The position numbers and the translations under genes are program-made. Below the pieces are notes generated by a model that saw only the letters and a program-made list of their open reading frames with translations, was not told the DNA's origin and made no database searches. From positions 47,207 to 111,206 of the forward strand of contig CATOSB010000018.1 in assembly GCA_951812305.1 (NCBI GenBank): a stretch of DNA of 64,000 nt, written 5' to 3'. Below, piece by piece: positions 8,580-16,575 of the stretch. Origin of the DNA: an uncultured Paracoccaceae bacterium (GTDB lineage Bacteria > Pseudomonadota > Alphaproteobacteria > Rhodobacterales > Rhodobacteraceae). The stretch's first letter is position 1. The number at the start of each line of letters is the position of its first letter.

Positions 8580-8879
8580 ATGCCCAAACCCTCACCCGTT
8601 CCCGCCGCAACGCTTCACGCCGCCATCGCCGAAGAGCTGGGCTGTTCGCGCGACGAAGCCAAACGTCTCTCCGGCGGCGTCCAGTCGGCAGTGCAGAAAC
8701 TGGTGGCGGCCGGCCACCCGGTCCGCCTGCCCGGCCTTGCCACCTTCTCGGTGGTGGACGTGCCCGAGCGGCAGGTTCGCAATCCGGCCACCGGAGAGAT
8801 GCAGACCGCCGCGCCCACACGGCAGGTGCGGGTCTCCGCCACAGGGCCCCTCAAGGCCGCCGTAAAGGGGAAGACATGA
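8580..8879 (+). CDS. HU/IHF-family DNA-binding protein
   Basis: A 99-residue nucleoid-type protein: an N-terminal helical dimerisation half (TLHAAIAEELGCSRDEAKRL), then the beta-arm region VRLPGLATFSVVDVPERQVR with the conserved NPATGEMQ at the arm tip. The start has an AGGAGAG site. It overlaps the next gene by ATGA. HU-like plasmid proteins bend DNA and may help silence or package incoming DNA. Confidence 0.85.
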   Translation: MPKPSPVPAATLHAAIAEELGCSRDEAKRLSGGVQSAVQKLVAAGHPVRLPGLATFSVVDVPERQVRNPATGEMQTAAPTRQVRVSATGPLKAAVKGKT

Positions 8880-9208
8880 TGTGCGATCAGCACATGGACA
8901 CCGCGCCGGAAGCGGCCGGTAGAGAAACGCCGATACCGGGGGCAGGCAAGGCCGAACCGGCAGAGGTCACAGGCACCATCAAGACTTACCGGCCCGACAA
9001 GGGCTTCGGCTTCATCTCCCGATACGGCGCGGCGGATGTGTTTTTCCACGCCTCGAACCTTGCGCCGCCGGAAGCCCTGCCAGAGGTCGGCCAGCGGGTG
9101 CGCTTTGCACGCGTCCCGAGCAAGCGAAAACCCGGAACTCCGGCGGCGGTCAACGTCCGTCCTGAAGGCGCGCCGGCCGGGGATGCCGAAAGCCAGCGCG
9201 ATGGCTGA
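8876..9208 (+). CDS. Cold-shock-domain protein
   Basis: A 110-residue protein with a CspA-type domain at about residues 30-92: GTIKTYRPDKGFGFI carries RNP1 (KGFGFI) and DVFFHAS carries RNP2. An extra N-terminal tail of about 28 residues and a charged C-terminus flank it. It binds single-stranded nucleic acid. It is translationally coupled to the HU-like gene upstream and overlaps the next gene by 8 bp. Confidence 0.9.
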   Translation: MMCDQHMDTAPEAAGRETPIPGAGKAEPAEVTGTIKTYRPDKGFGFISRYGAADVFFHASNLAPPEALPEVGQRVRFARVPSKRKPGTPAAVNVRPEGAPAGDAESQRDG

Positions 9209-9536
9209 CAGGGCGAACGACGGCGCAGAGGCGTACGATGACCTCACGGTCGAGGCAACGATGTGTTTGTGTCTCTGCGGGCGGGATCCGCAGGACCCGG
9301 AGGTTCAGGGCGAATTCCAAAAAGTGATCGCCCTCGCCCTGCGATACGGTTTTCAGCTCAATGGATGCCTCCGCGAGGCCGCCGGAGCCTTCGATGATCT
9401 TCTCTGCGATCTGAAGCCCAACGCTGTCAGGGAACTCGAACGCGCGCGGCAAGCGGTCCAGCAGCAAATGGATGCAGATCGGCTCGAGACGCTGCTTACC
9501 ACACATCCCGATGCCACAAGCCAGCGCCTGAATTGA
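9201..9536 (+). CDS. Hypothetical 111-residue protein
   Basis: Starts MADRANDGAEAYDDLTVEAT inside the end of the cold-shock gene, so it is likely cotranscribed with it. Mostly helical and acidic, with a Cys cluster (MCLCLCGRD) near residue 25 and a long C-terminal helix. No family recognised. Confidence 0.55.
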   Translation: MADRANDGAEAYDDLTVEATMCLCLCGRDPQDPEVQGEFQKVIALALRYGFQLNGCLREAAGAFDDLLCDLKPNAVRELERARQAVQQQMDADRLETLLTTHPDATSQRLN

Positions 9537-9636
9537 GAAGCCGCCCCGGTTTTTGTCACCGCTTCGATCATGATGGCGATCACCGCATGTCTCAAGGCGC
9601 TCGCGGCACCCAACCCCCTCTCCCGGCGCTCACCGG

Positions 9637-9753
9637 CCCGCCATTCGACAACTCGACGAAGTCACGATCAGCCGCATCGCAGTTGGCGAAATCGGGGAAC
9701 GCCCCGCCAGCGCGGTCCAGGAGATGGTGGAGAATGCGCTTGATGCGGGTACC
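9637..9753 (+). pseudogene. Scrap of mutL (mismatch-repair ATPase N-terminus)
   Basis: The frame reads IRQLDEVTISRIAVGE, then ERPASAVQEMVENALDAGT, which is the first ATPase motif of MutL, including the catalytic-region glutamate and the metal-binding asparagine. No start codon precedes it and the similarity stops at once, so only about 38 codons remain. This is a chromosomal gene fragment stranded on the plasmid. Confidence 0.75.
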
Positions 9754-9903
9754 AGGCCAGCACCGGGGGATCAGGGTCAAAGGTATCTGACACCCCCGGA
9801 CAGACTGAAGCGGCCCGACACAACCGACCACACACAACCGGGCTTGCCTGTTGGACCGCCCTGCCATAGCAGCAGGGGTGACACCACTTTGCACAGGGAT
9901 CCG

Positions 9904-10962
9904 ATGGCCGAGTTGCACAATCCGCACGACACGCTCTTCCGCGCGCTGCTGTCCGATCCCGGGCGCGCACGGGACTTCCTGCGGGATCACCTCCCCAACA
10001 CTATTGTGGGACAGCTCGCCCCTGCGCCCCCAGAGATCCTTGAAGGCAGTTTCGTCGATGAAGCGCTCGCCGGCAGCCAGAGCGATCTGCTGATGAAGGT
10101 CGCGTTGACCTCCGGGACCGACGCCTTCGTATATGTTCTGGCGGAGCACAAAAGCACGCCCGATCCGGCGCTGCCGCTTCAGTTGGCCTCCTATATGGTG
10201 CGCATCTGGAAGCGCTACGCCGGAACCGGTACAGCCCGGCTCCGCGCCCTGCCCCCGATCATTCCGGTGGTCGTCTATCATGGCGCGGAGCCCTGGACCG
10301 TACCCGACAGCCTGCGCGACATGATCGCCACCGATGATCCCGATCTCGCTTTCCTGCCCGGAGCGGGGTATATCCTGCGCAACCTGCGGGCCATGGAGAT
10401 CGACGCGCTGTCGCGCAACGCCGCGTTGAGGGCGGGCTTCATCACGCTGCGGCGTGAGGCCCTTGCCTTTCTGGCGGAGATCGCCGGGAGCCTGCCCGAG
10501 GGGACCGATCTGCGGCGACAGGTTCTTGAATATGTGCTGCGGGTCTATAATGTGGACCTGGACGCCCTGCGGGCCACGCTCAGGACCGGGGGCCATAACG
10601 AACTGGAGGCGCTTATGGGAACCATTGCTGAAACACTGCTCGAACAGGGCGAAGCGCGCGGATTGGCCAGGGGCAAGGCGGAAGGCCTGAAAGCGGGCGA
10701 AGCGCGCGGATTGGCCAGGGGTGAAGCGCGCGGATTGGCCAGGGGCGAAGCGAAAGGCAAGGCGGAAGGTCTGGCCAGGGGCGAAGCGAAAGGCAAGGCG
10801 GAAACCCTCGGGCGCCTGTTGGAGCGCCGGTTCGGCCCCCTGCCCCGGGATATCGCCGCGCGGATCGCCGCGGCGGAACCTGATCGGATCGAGGCCTGGC
10901 TGGATGCCGTTCTGGACGCGCCCGACCTCGCGACCGTCTTCGCACAAGACCGGTCGCACTGA
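9904..10962 (+). CDS. Rpn-family PD-(D/E)XK nuclease (recombination-promoting)
   Basis: A 352-residue Rpn/PDDEXK_2 family protein. HDTLFRALLSDPGRARDFL opens it, and the nuclease core is SDLLMK followed by VYVLAEHKS (the E-x-K site). The later PIIPVVVYHGAEPW and Asn-rich helices fit the family. Residues about 245-305 are a low-complexity run of Ala-Arg-Gly-Leu-Ala-Arg-Gly-Glu units (10650-10800) formed by tandem DNA repeats. Start chosen at the MAELHNPHDT ATG (9904); upstream sequence in the same frame belongs to the mutL scrap. A near-identical internal fragment lies at 30990-31275. Confidence 0.85.
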   Translation: MAELHNPHDTLFRALLSDPGRARDFLRDHLPNTIVGQLAPAPPEILEGSFVDEALAGSQSDLLMKVALTSGTDAFVYVLAEHKSTPDPALPLQLASYMVRIWKRYAGTGTARLRALPPIIPVVVYHGAEPWTVPDSLRDMIATDDPDLAFLPGAGYILRNLRAMEIDALSRNAALRAGFITLRREALAFLAEIAGSLPEGTDLRRQVLEYVLRVYNVDLDALRATLRTGGHNELEALMGTIAETLLEQGEARGLARGKAEGLKAGEARGLARGEARGLARGEAKGKAEGLARGEAKGKAETLGRLLERRFGPLPRDIAARIAAAEPDRIEAWLDAVLDAPDLATVFAQDRSH

Positions 10963-11159
10963 CCGAAAACCACGCCTTCGAAACGGCTTACGGCCTTTCG
11001 CAAAGCCTCAGTCTGCGCCGCCGCACCGGCGGCACCATATGAAAAGCGCACGCATATCGGCCCGCGCCTGGCTGCAACGCTGCATGTCCGGCGTTCGCGC
11101 GCGGCGCTTTAATCCACAATACAGCACCTGAACCGCCCCACCTTGCTGGTCTCTCTCAT

Positions 11160-11184
11160 GTCCGATAATGTTGCCTTATCGGAC
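11160..11184. other. Possible tyrosine-recombinase crossover site
   Basis: Arms GTCCGATAA (11160-11168) and TTATCGGAC (11176-11184) are perfect complements around a 7-base centre, 21 bp upstream of the recombinase start. This size fits a core site for a tyrosine recombinase. No second copy was found to prove integration. Confidence 0.45.
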
Positions 11185-11408
11185 GTAAAAAGATAGGCTG
11201 CGGGAATGACGCGTAATCTCATAAATAGCGGTACCAAATCAGCCCCTGAGACTGAGATTTCGAACTCAGCGTCCCATGACGTGACGAGCGCGACGAGAGA
11301 GAGTCTGCAAGTGGCGATGGGATCGCCCTGCCCTCCCATGTCGCGGGCTCCGGCACGCTGGATCGCCTGGTCGACACCGCCCGCGACTATGCGAAGGCGT
11401 CGACGGCC

Positions 11409-12344
11409 GTGAACACCAACAAGGCCAATGCCGCCGACTGGAAGCACTTCGCACGCTGGTGCAGGCTGAAAGGCACGGACCCCCTGCCCCCCTCTCCCGA
11501 GATGATCGGCCTTTATCTGACTGACCTAGCCGCACCAACAGGTGGACCCCCTTCGCAGTCGCCTTCCCGACCCCTGTCGGTCTCGACGATCGAGCGCCGC
11601 CTGTCGGGCCTCGCCTGGAACTATGCGCAGCGGGGCTTCACCCTTGATCGCAAGAACCGCCATATCGCCACAGTGCTGGCCGGAATCAAGCGCAAGCACG
11701 CGCGACCGCCCGTGCAAAAGGAGGCGATCCTGGCTGAGGACATCCTCGCGATGGTGGCCACCCTGCCCTACGACCTGCGCGGACTGCGGGACCGGGCCAT
11801 CCTGCTCCTGGGCTACGCCGGCGGGCTCCGCCGCTCCGAGATCGTCAGCCTCGACGTCCACAAGGACGACACGCCCGACAGTGGCGGCTGGATCGAGATC
11901 CTCGACGTGGGAGCCTTGCTAACTCTGAACGCCAAGACCGGTTGGCGCGAGGTCGAAATCGGCCGCGGCTCCTCCGACCAGACCTGCCCCGTGCATGCGT
12001 TGAACCAATGGCTGCATTTTTCCAGGGTCGACTTCGGTCCGGTCTTCGTTCGCACATCTCGCGACGGCAAACGCGCTCTGGAGACGCGCCTTTCGGACAA
12101 GCATGTGGCACGGCTGATCAAACAAACCGTGCTGCAAAGCAATATCCGCGCGGACTTGCCCGAAAAAGACCGTCTCGCGCTCTTCTCCGGCCACAGCTTG
12201 CGTGCGGGGCTCGCATCATCGGCAGAGGTCGACGAGCGTCACGTCCAGAAACAGCTCGGGCATGCCTCGGCCGAGATGACCCGCCGCTATCAGCGCCGAC
12301 GCGACAGATTCCGGGTGAACCTGACCAAGGCCGCGGGGCTTTGA
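11409..12344 (+). CDS. Tyrosine recombinase / integrase (N-terminus frameshifted)
   Basis: A site-specific recombinase with a SAM-like N-domain (WKHFARWCRLKG) and a catalytic domain carrying the expected residues: Arg in GGLRRSEI, HSLR in SGHSLRAGL, LGHAS, and the tyrosine in MTRRYQRR. GTG 11409 gives 311 residues. The natural start appears to be ATG 11206: that frame reads MTRNLINSGTKSAPE to about 11315 and then loses one G, after which LPSHVAGSGTLDRLVDTARD leads into the main frame. So the full gene is 11206-12344 with a 1-base deletion. It may still be made from the internal GTG. Confidence 0.8.
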   Translation: MNTNKANAADWKHFARWCRLKGTDPLPPSPEMIGLYLTDLAAPTGGPPSQSPSRPLSVSTIERRLSGLAWNYAQRGFTLDRKNRHIATVLAGIKRKHARPPVQKEAILAEDILAMVATLPYDLRGLRDRAILLLGYAGGLRRSEIVSLDVHKDDTPDSGGWIEILDVGALLTLNAKTGWREVEIGRGSSDQTCPVHALNQWLHFSRVDFGPVFVRTSRDGKRALETRLSDKHVARLIKQTVLQSNIRADLPEKDRLALFSGHSLRAGLASSAEVDERHVQKQLGHASAEMTRRYQRRRDRFRVNLTKAAGL

Positions 12345-12356
12345 GCCCCTGTACCA

Positions 12357-12425
12357 TCACGCCGCCTGCCCACTGAGCCTGCCGTAGAAGCTGCGCTCGA
12401 GATGCAGCTCCCTTGCAACCCGGTG
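12357..12425 (-). pseudogene. C-terminal scrap of a second repC
   Basis: The minus strand reads RELHLERSFYGRLSG ending in QAA-stop at 12357, nearly the same as the last residues of the RepC at 14043 (GELHLDRSFYGRLSG). A stop lies just upstream in the frame, so about 20 codons are left. It shows that a related but different repC once sat here. The rest of 12345-12677 holds nothing I can identify. Confidence 0.7.
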
Positions 12426-12677
12426 AAGTTCGCCTCAAGCTGGTAAGGGACTGTGTGATGTGCCTTTCTGACATCGCTGACGACGGTCCCGTCCTCAATC
12501 GCTCCCGCCTTCTGCGGGCGATGGATTTCGCTTTCGCAAATTTACGTGACCATCAAATTGAAACGATTATCTGATTGAAATAATGCTCATATGGAGGCAC
12601 CAGGACTTTCGTTTCAGCTCAACCGAAGCGACTTCTTGGTTAGTGAGAATCGGTCATTACGTAGCTTCGCGCTAAGC

Positions 12678-13850
12678 CTATTCCGAAGACAACCGTTCCA
12701 ATGCGCCGATCAAAGGCATTGCTCGGACGCCGCCTTGACCAGGCACATCCTTTTCTTCCGCGTAAACGAGAATCCGCTCCGATACATCCAGCTCTTCAGC
12801 CGCGATATGGAACCCGCGCGTGACTTTTGGCGATGTCGTCCGCTTGATTTCGATGGCCCAAACGTGCCCACGAGGGAGTTTCAGAACCAGATCAATCTCT
12901 GCACCGGCAGACGAGCGGTAGAAACTTGCCTCGGTTCCGCGTGGCGCGGCAGCGATCAGGTTCTCGATGCAAAAGCCTTCCCAGCTTCCGCCAACAACCG
13001 GATGCCCCAGCAGGTCTTCCGGTGTCCCGATTCCAAGTAGCGCATGGCACAACCCGGGATCGCGGATATAGACCTTGGGCGATTTGACCAGCCGTTTGCC
13101 CGCGTTTGAATGCCAGGGCGGCAAGCGTCGCACCAGCATCAGGTCAACCAGAAGATCGAGATACCGGGCCACGCTCTGCCCGGAGACGCCAAGATTGCCT
13201 GCAAGTTTGGCGGCGTTCAGGAGCCCTCCTTGCTCGTGGGCAAGCATGGTCCAGAACCGGCGCAGCGTCTCAGCTGGGATGCGCAAACCGAATGAAGGAA
13301 TGTCGCGCTCCAGATAGGTCCGGATGAAGTCTTCCCGCCATTTGAGGCTGGCCTGATCAGAGGCCGCAAGAAGACTGTCCGGAAAGCCCCCACGCAACCA
13401 GAGGGCGGACATCGCATCCACCCCAATCTCCGGCAATGTGAACGGGGTCAACTCGTGGTAACTGACCCGACCTGCCAGCGATTCCGCGCTTTGATGCAAG
13501 AGTGTATTTGACGCTGATCCCAACAACAAAAATTGCCCGGTCCGATGCCCTTGCCTGCGCCGACGGTCAATTTGCCCGCGCAAGGCTTTGAACAGATCAG
13601 GTAAGAGTTGAACCTCGTCGATGACCACCAACCGACCCACCTGCTCGTCAAGGTAAAGGTCCGGCTCCTCCAGCACCTGGCGATCCGCGACCCGTTCCAT
13701 GTCGAGATAGACCGCGTCGCGGCCTTCTGCGATGTCCTGAGCGAGTGTGGTTTTGCCGACCTGCCTTGGCCCAAGCAGGACAACGCCCGCCTGGCTTTCC
13801 AATGCGTCTTCAACCAGATTTCTGTGACCGCGCTCGATCATACCTTGCAT
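12678..13850 (-). CDS. AAA+ ATPase with DUF4143 domain
   Basis: A 390-residue protein of the AAA_14/DUF4143 type. Walker A is GPRQVGKTT (about residues 27-35); Walker B is RLVVIDEVQ; sensor LLLGSAS follows. The C-terminal half is DUF4143 with a PD-(D/E)XK-like site (AEIDLVLKL then WAIEIKR). These single-gene ATPases are widespread and are suspected toxins or defence factors; the activity is not established. An ATG three codons in (13841) is also possible. It is followed by nothing coding up to the integrase. Confidence 0.9.
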   Translation of the reverse strand: MQGMIERGHRNLVEDALESQAGVVLLGPRQVGKTTLAQDIAEGRDAVYLDMERVADRQVLEEPDLYLDEQVGRLVVIDEVQLLPDLFKALRGQIDRRRRQGHRTGQFLLLGSASNTLLHQSAESLAGRVSYHELTPFTLPEIGVDAMSALWLRGGFPDSLLAASDQASLKWREDFIRTYLERDIPSFGLRIPAETLRRFWTMLAHEQGGLLNAAKLAGNLGVSGQSVARYLDLLVDLMLVRRLPPWHSNAGKRLVKSPKVYIRDPGLCHALLGIGTPEDLLGHPVVGGSWEGFCIENLIAAAPRGTEASFYRSSAGAEIDLVLKLPRGHVWAIEIKRTTSPKVTRGFHIAAEELDVSERILVYAEEKDVPGQGGVRAMPLIGALERLSSE

Positions 13851-14042
13851 TTATTCCATGTGATAGAAGTTTTGCAAGGTTAAATCGCTCAACCACCGGA
13901 GTGCCGAGTGTCGACCACTGCGGACATTCAAGGGCCGCAATAAAACACCTTTGCCTGTGTCCCACAACGGAACACCAACATCAGATGTCCTTCGCCGCAG
14001 GGTTCTTGAACCGATTACCTTCGCCATAATCAACACCGCATC

Positions 14043-15341
14043 CTAGGCCCCTGCCCCGCTCAATCGGCCGTAAAAACTGCGATCAAGGTGCAGCTCACCA
14101 ATTTGAGCACGTTCAACGAGCCCGCGGAGGTATCCGCCGGGCGATTTGACCTCACCGTCGGTCGATTTATCGAGGATCAGGGCAATCGAAGCGGCTGCTA
14201 CAGCCGGCCCAAGCACCTTGTTGGCCACATTCCAGGCGTCCTCGGAGATACCGACGATCGGTCTCAGCGCGGCGGCAGCCCGGTGCACATCGTTCCAATC
14301 CCGCATAAAGCCCTGGGTGCTGCGCGCCATCTCCGCAAAATGCGGGCACGAAGCCATCAGCATAGGGATATCAACATCGGATCCGCGTTTTCGACCATGT
14401 GTGCTCCAGCTGATATCAAGATCGACCTCTTCAGGCTTTTCAACCGGCTCCCTCCCCTGCCCTTCTGGCGCAACGCCCGCCACGTGCTTTGTTTCAAAGC
14501 GATTACGTTTTACAGGATGAGGTTCATTTGTAGTTTGTATGTGGGTCTCACTATCGAGACTCGTGGGTATCATATTTTCAGTATCTCGTTGTTCATTTGC
14601 TGCTTTGGAGGCCTGCGTCGCGTCGGATCTGACCGGCCAATCGAAAGCCGCCTCGAATGTTTTCTCCACGGAAGCAAGGAGCGCCTTGATACGGGTCAGG
14701 AAGCTTTCCTGCCGCCCTGCCCCCTCAGAGCGCGCTGGAAGGCCCTCCAGGAGCCCGCTGTAGGCGTCCTGCAGGTTCTGCCAGGGCCCACGCAGGCCCG
14801 CCTCCAGCGCCTTCTCGATCTTTGCGCGGATCATACGCCGCGTCACGGTGATCGCGTTGCGCAAGGTCGCACAGGCAGCCCTCTCGGCCTGAATGTGCTT
14901 ATAGAGCGCCTCAAACTCCTCTGCGCGGGCCGCGAGAGGCGCGAGATCGAAGCCGTAGGCCTCGACAATCACCCCGTCTGCGTCCCGGCGCCCCCAACGC
15001 TTGCCATTGGGGCTGTCTTTCATCGAGATGACCCCAACCTCACAAAGCCGCCGCACATGGCGTCTGAGTGTGGCGAGCGAGAATCCGGTCTGTTCCATCA
15101 GGAAATGGTTCGACGTCCAGACAATGGGCCGCCTGCCCGGCTCCCAATCCTGAGGCTGGGTGACCGCCCCAAAGGTATCGAGAAGAAGCAGGTCCTGGGA
15201 TTTCAGACCAATGGCTGCCGCGACTTTCTTCACCGCGACGATAGCCTGAGATTTGGGTATAGATAACCGTTCGCCGGCTTCTGCAAACCGTTCGGCTTGT
15301 AGAAGTCCCGGCGTCGGCTTGCGCCAACCGCTCTGTGTCAT
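14043..15341 (-). CDS. repC: RepC replication initiator (repABC)
   Basis: A 432-residue RepC. This protein initiates replication of repABC plasmids, usually at an origin inside its own gene. The N-terminal winged-helix region is visible (PIVWTSNHFLMEQTGFSLATLRRHVRRL), with a variable middle and the conserved end SPGGYLRGLVERA. Start 15341 has a GGAGGTGA site 10 bp upstream. It is third in the operon, 165 bp after repB. That gap carries the antisense RNA that limits RepC synthesis. Confidence 0.95.
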   Translation of the reverse strand: MTQSGWRKPTPGLLQAERFAEAGERLSIPKSQAIVAVKKVAAAIGLKSQDLLLLDTFGAVTQPQDWEPGRRPIVWTSNHFLMEQTGFSLATLRRHVRRLCEVGVISMKDSPNGKRWGRRDADGVIVEAYGFDLAPLAARAEEFEALYKHIQAERAACATLRNAITVTRRMIRAKIEKALEAGLRGPWQNLQDAYSGLLEGLPARSEGAGRQESFLTRIKALLASVEKTFEAAFDWPVRSDATQASKAANEQRDTENMIPTSLDSETHIQTTNEPHPVKRNRFETKHVAGVAPEGQGREPVEKPEEVDLDISWSTHGRKRGSDVDIPMLMASCPHFAEMARSTQGFMRDWNDVHRAAAALRPIVGISEDAWNVANKVLGPAVAAASIALILDKSTDGEVKSPGGYLRGLVERAQIGELHLDRSFYGRLSGAGA

Positions 15342-15408
15342 GCCTGTATTTCACCTCCGTGGATTATGGAGGCAAAAGGATCCCGTTCGCCAAAACGACG
15401 TTCTTTCG

Positions 15409-15437
15409 TTGACAGTGATTCGCGGGAGCGGTATCCA
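15409..15437 (+). promoter_or_regulatory. Promoter of the antisense ctRNA
   Basis: A perfect -35 hexamer TTGACA (15409-15414), a 17-base spacer and a -10-like TATCCA (15432-15437) on the strand opposite repABC, upstream of the ctRNA terminator. Confidence 0.75.
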
Positions 15438-15443
15438 GTAGGT

Positions 15444-15499
15444 GTCTAATCTAATCGGATAAGCTCTCGGGCCGGATCGGCTTGGGGGCTTTTCTTTTG
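15444..15499 (+). ncRNA. Counter-transcribed antisense RNA between repB and repC
   Basis: repABC plasmids encode a short RNA on the opposite strand in the repB-repC gap; it base-pairs with the repC leader and sets copy number and incompatibility. Here a + strand transcript from the 15409 promoter would run about 55 nt. It ends at a 13-bp stem (15461-15491, 5-base loop) followed by a T-rich run. Five of the pairs are G-U, possible only in RNA of the + strand, which fixes the direction. Confidence 0.85.
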
Positions 15500-15506
15500 C
15501 CTCAGG

Positions 15507-16502
15507 TCATGGTGTCGATGTCTCCTCAGATTGAGCGAGATAATCCGCGTAGAGCTGATCAAGGTTCTCCGAGAGAAACTCCCCAAACCCTGCGGAATCC
15601 TTGGACGTCAGCGAGATATTGTAGGCCCGGCCCGACCGGCCGATCACGCCCTTTATTCGACCTTCCCCGGCCGTCCAGGTGCGCTTGGCGGGAGCAGCCT
15701 TGGTGCTGCGCCGTTTGGGCGCCCTGCCCGCCTCTGCCACCTTGCTGTGCAAGATCTCGAACTTCGTGTCGCTGTCGAGCTGGTCAAACCCGGCCGTTGC
15801 GATGATGCGATCTGCAACTTTGATGTTGGCCTTTTCAACCATCAGCTTCTTCAGATCCTCCCAGCGATCGCGCCCGATCTGCTTCGCCGGACCAACCGCT
15901 TCGATCACGTGGCCTGGAATGGTGCTTGTGACAGAGAGCATGCGCGATAGAAGTGTTCCGTCGATCGTCAGCGCACGCTGGATGACCTCCTTGTCCTGGC
16001 CGACATCGCGCAGGTTCTTTGCGAAAAGCGCCTTCTCGATGAAGGACAGATCCGCGCGGGCGGTGTTCTCCTGACCCTGCGCAAGGACATGGGCGACATC
16101 GTCCATATCCTTGACCACGGCGCGCACCGGACGGCCCAGGGCGCGTGCAACACGCACGCGGCGATGGCCAAAGACGACCATGTAGCGGCCCAAGGCTTCC
16201 GGGTGCGGTCGAAGCAGAACCGGCGTGTCCTGCCCACCTGCCGCGATCGATCCCTTGAGCTCTTCAAACGCACCATCATCACCGCTCAGCCGATCATTGA
16301 CGAAGGAGGCATCGATGAGCCCGGTATCGATCTCGACAATGGTCTCGCCTTCGAGGAGTCGCTTGGAGTTCTCGGCAAGACTGTCAATCGAGACCTTCAT
16401 GGATTTCGAGGCGCCGCGCATGGCATAGCTCGAGCGGCCCCCGTCGACGGGTGTGTCGGTCGGTTGTCCGATCACGGATTTCAACAGGTCTTTTCTGGCC
16501 AT
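15507..16502 (-). CDS. repB: RepB partition protein (ParB family)
   Basis: A 331-residue RepB, the parS-binding half of the plasmid partition system. The N-terminus MARKDLLKSVIG is typical of repABC RepB. The ParB box GRYMVVFGHRRVRVARALG is at about residues 106-124. QGQENTARADLSFIEKALFA is box II, and a helix-turn-helix follows. It starts 73 bp after repA; that gap holds two copies of a parS-like repeat. Confidence 0.95.
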   Translation of the reverse strand: MARKDLLKSVIGQPTDTPVDGGRSSYAMRGASKSMKVSIDSLAENSKRLLEGETIVEIDTGLIDASFVNDRLSGDDGAFEELKGSIAAGGQDTPVLLRPHPEALGRYMVVFGHRRVRVARALGRPVRAVVKDMDDVAHVLAQGQENTARADLSFIEKALFAKNLRDVGQDKEVIQRALTIDGTLLSRMLSVTSTIPGHVIEAVGPAKQIGRDRWEDLKKLMVEKANIKVADRIIATAGFDQLDSDTKFEILHSKVAEAGRAPKRRSTKAAPAKRTWTAGEGRIKGVIGRSGRAYNISLTSKDSAGFGEFLSENLDQLYADYLAQSEETSTP

Positions 16503-16536
16503 GTCGCCCTCCTTTCCGAGGCTCTCATGTCCTCGT

Positions 16537-16574
16537 CTGCACGGCTGTCAAAACGCATCTGCACGGCTGTCAAA
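16537..16574. promoter_or_regulatory. Two parS-like repeats between repA and repB
   Basis: CTGCACGGCTGTCAAA occurs at 16537-16552 and again at 16559-16574, 22 bp apart. A third copy lies upstream of repA (18063-18078). Read on the minus strand it partly follows the repABC centromere pattern GTTNNCNGCNNNNAAC and is an imperfect palindrome. The position in the repA-repB gap fits a RepB-binding centromere. Confidence 0.7.
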
Positions 16575-16575
16575 C

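Noticed and set aside
10650..10800. Repeats in the Rpn gene as a regulatory or recombination site
   Set aside because: They stay in frame and encode a Gly/Ala/Arg-rich linker, common in Rpn proteins, so simple repeat expansion explains them.
9592..10959. 455-codon frame opposite the Rpn gene
   Set aside because: Shadow of the Rpn gene and its repeats; the plus-strand protein has the nuclease motifs.
12678..13850. Part of a multi-gene defence island with the integrase
   Set aside because: The AAA/DUF4143 gene stands alone, convergent with the integrase and with no partner genes, so no system can be claimed.
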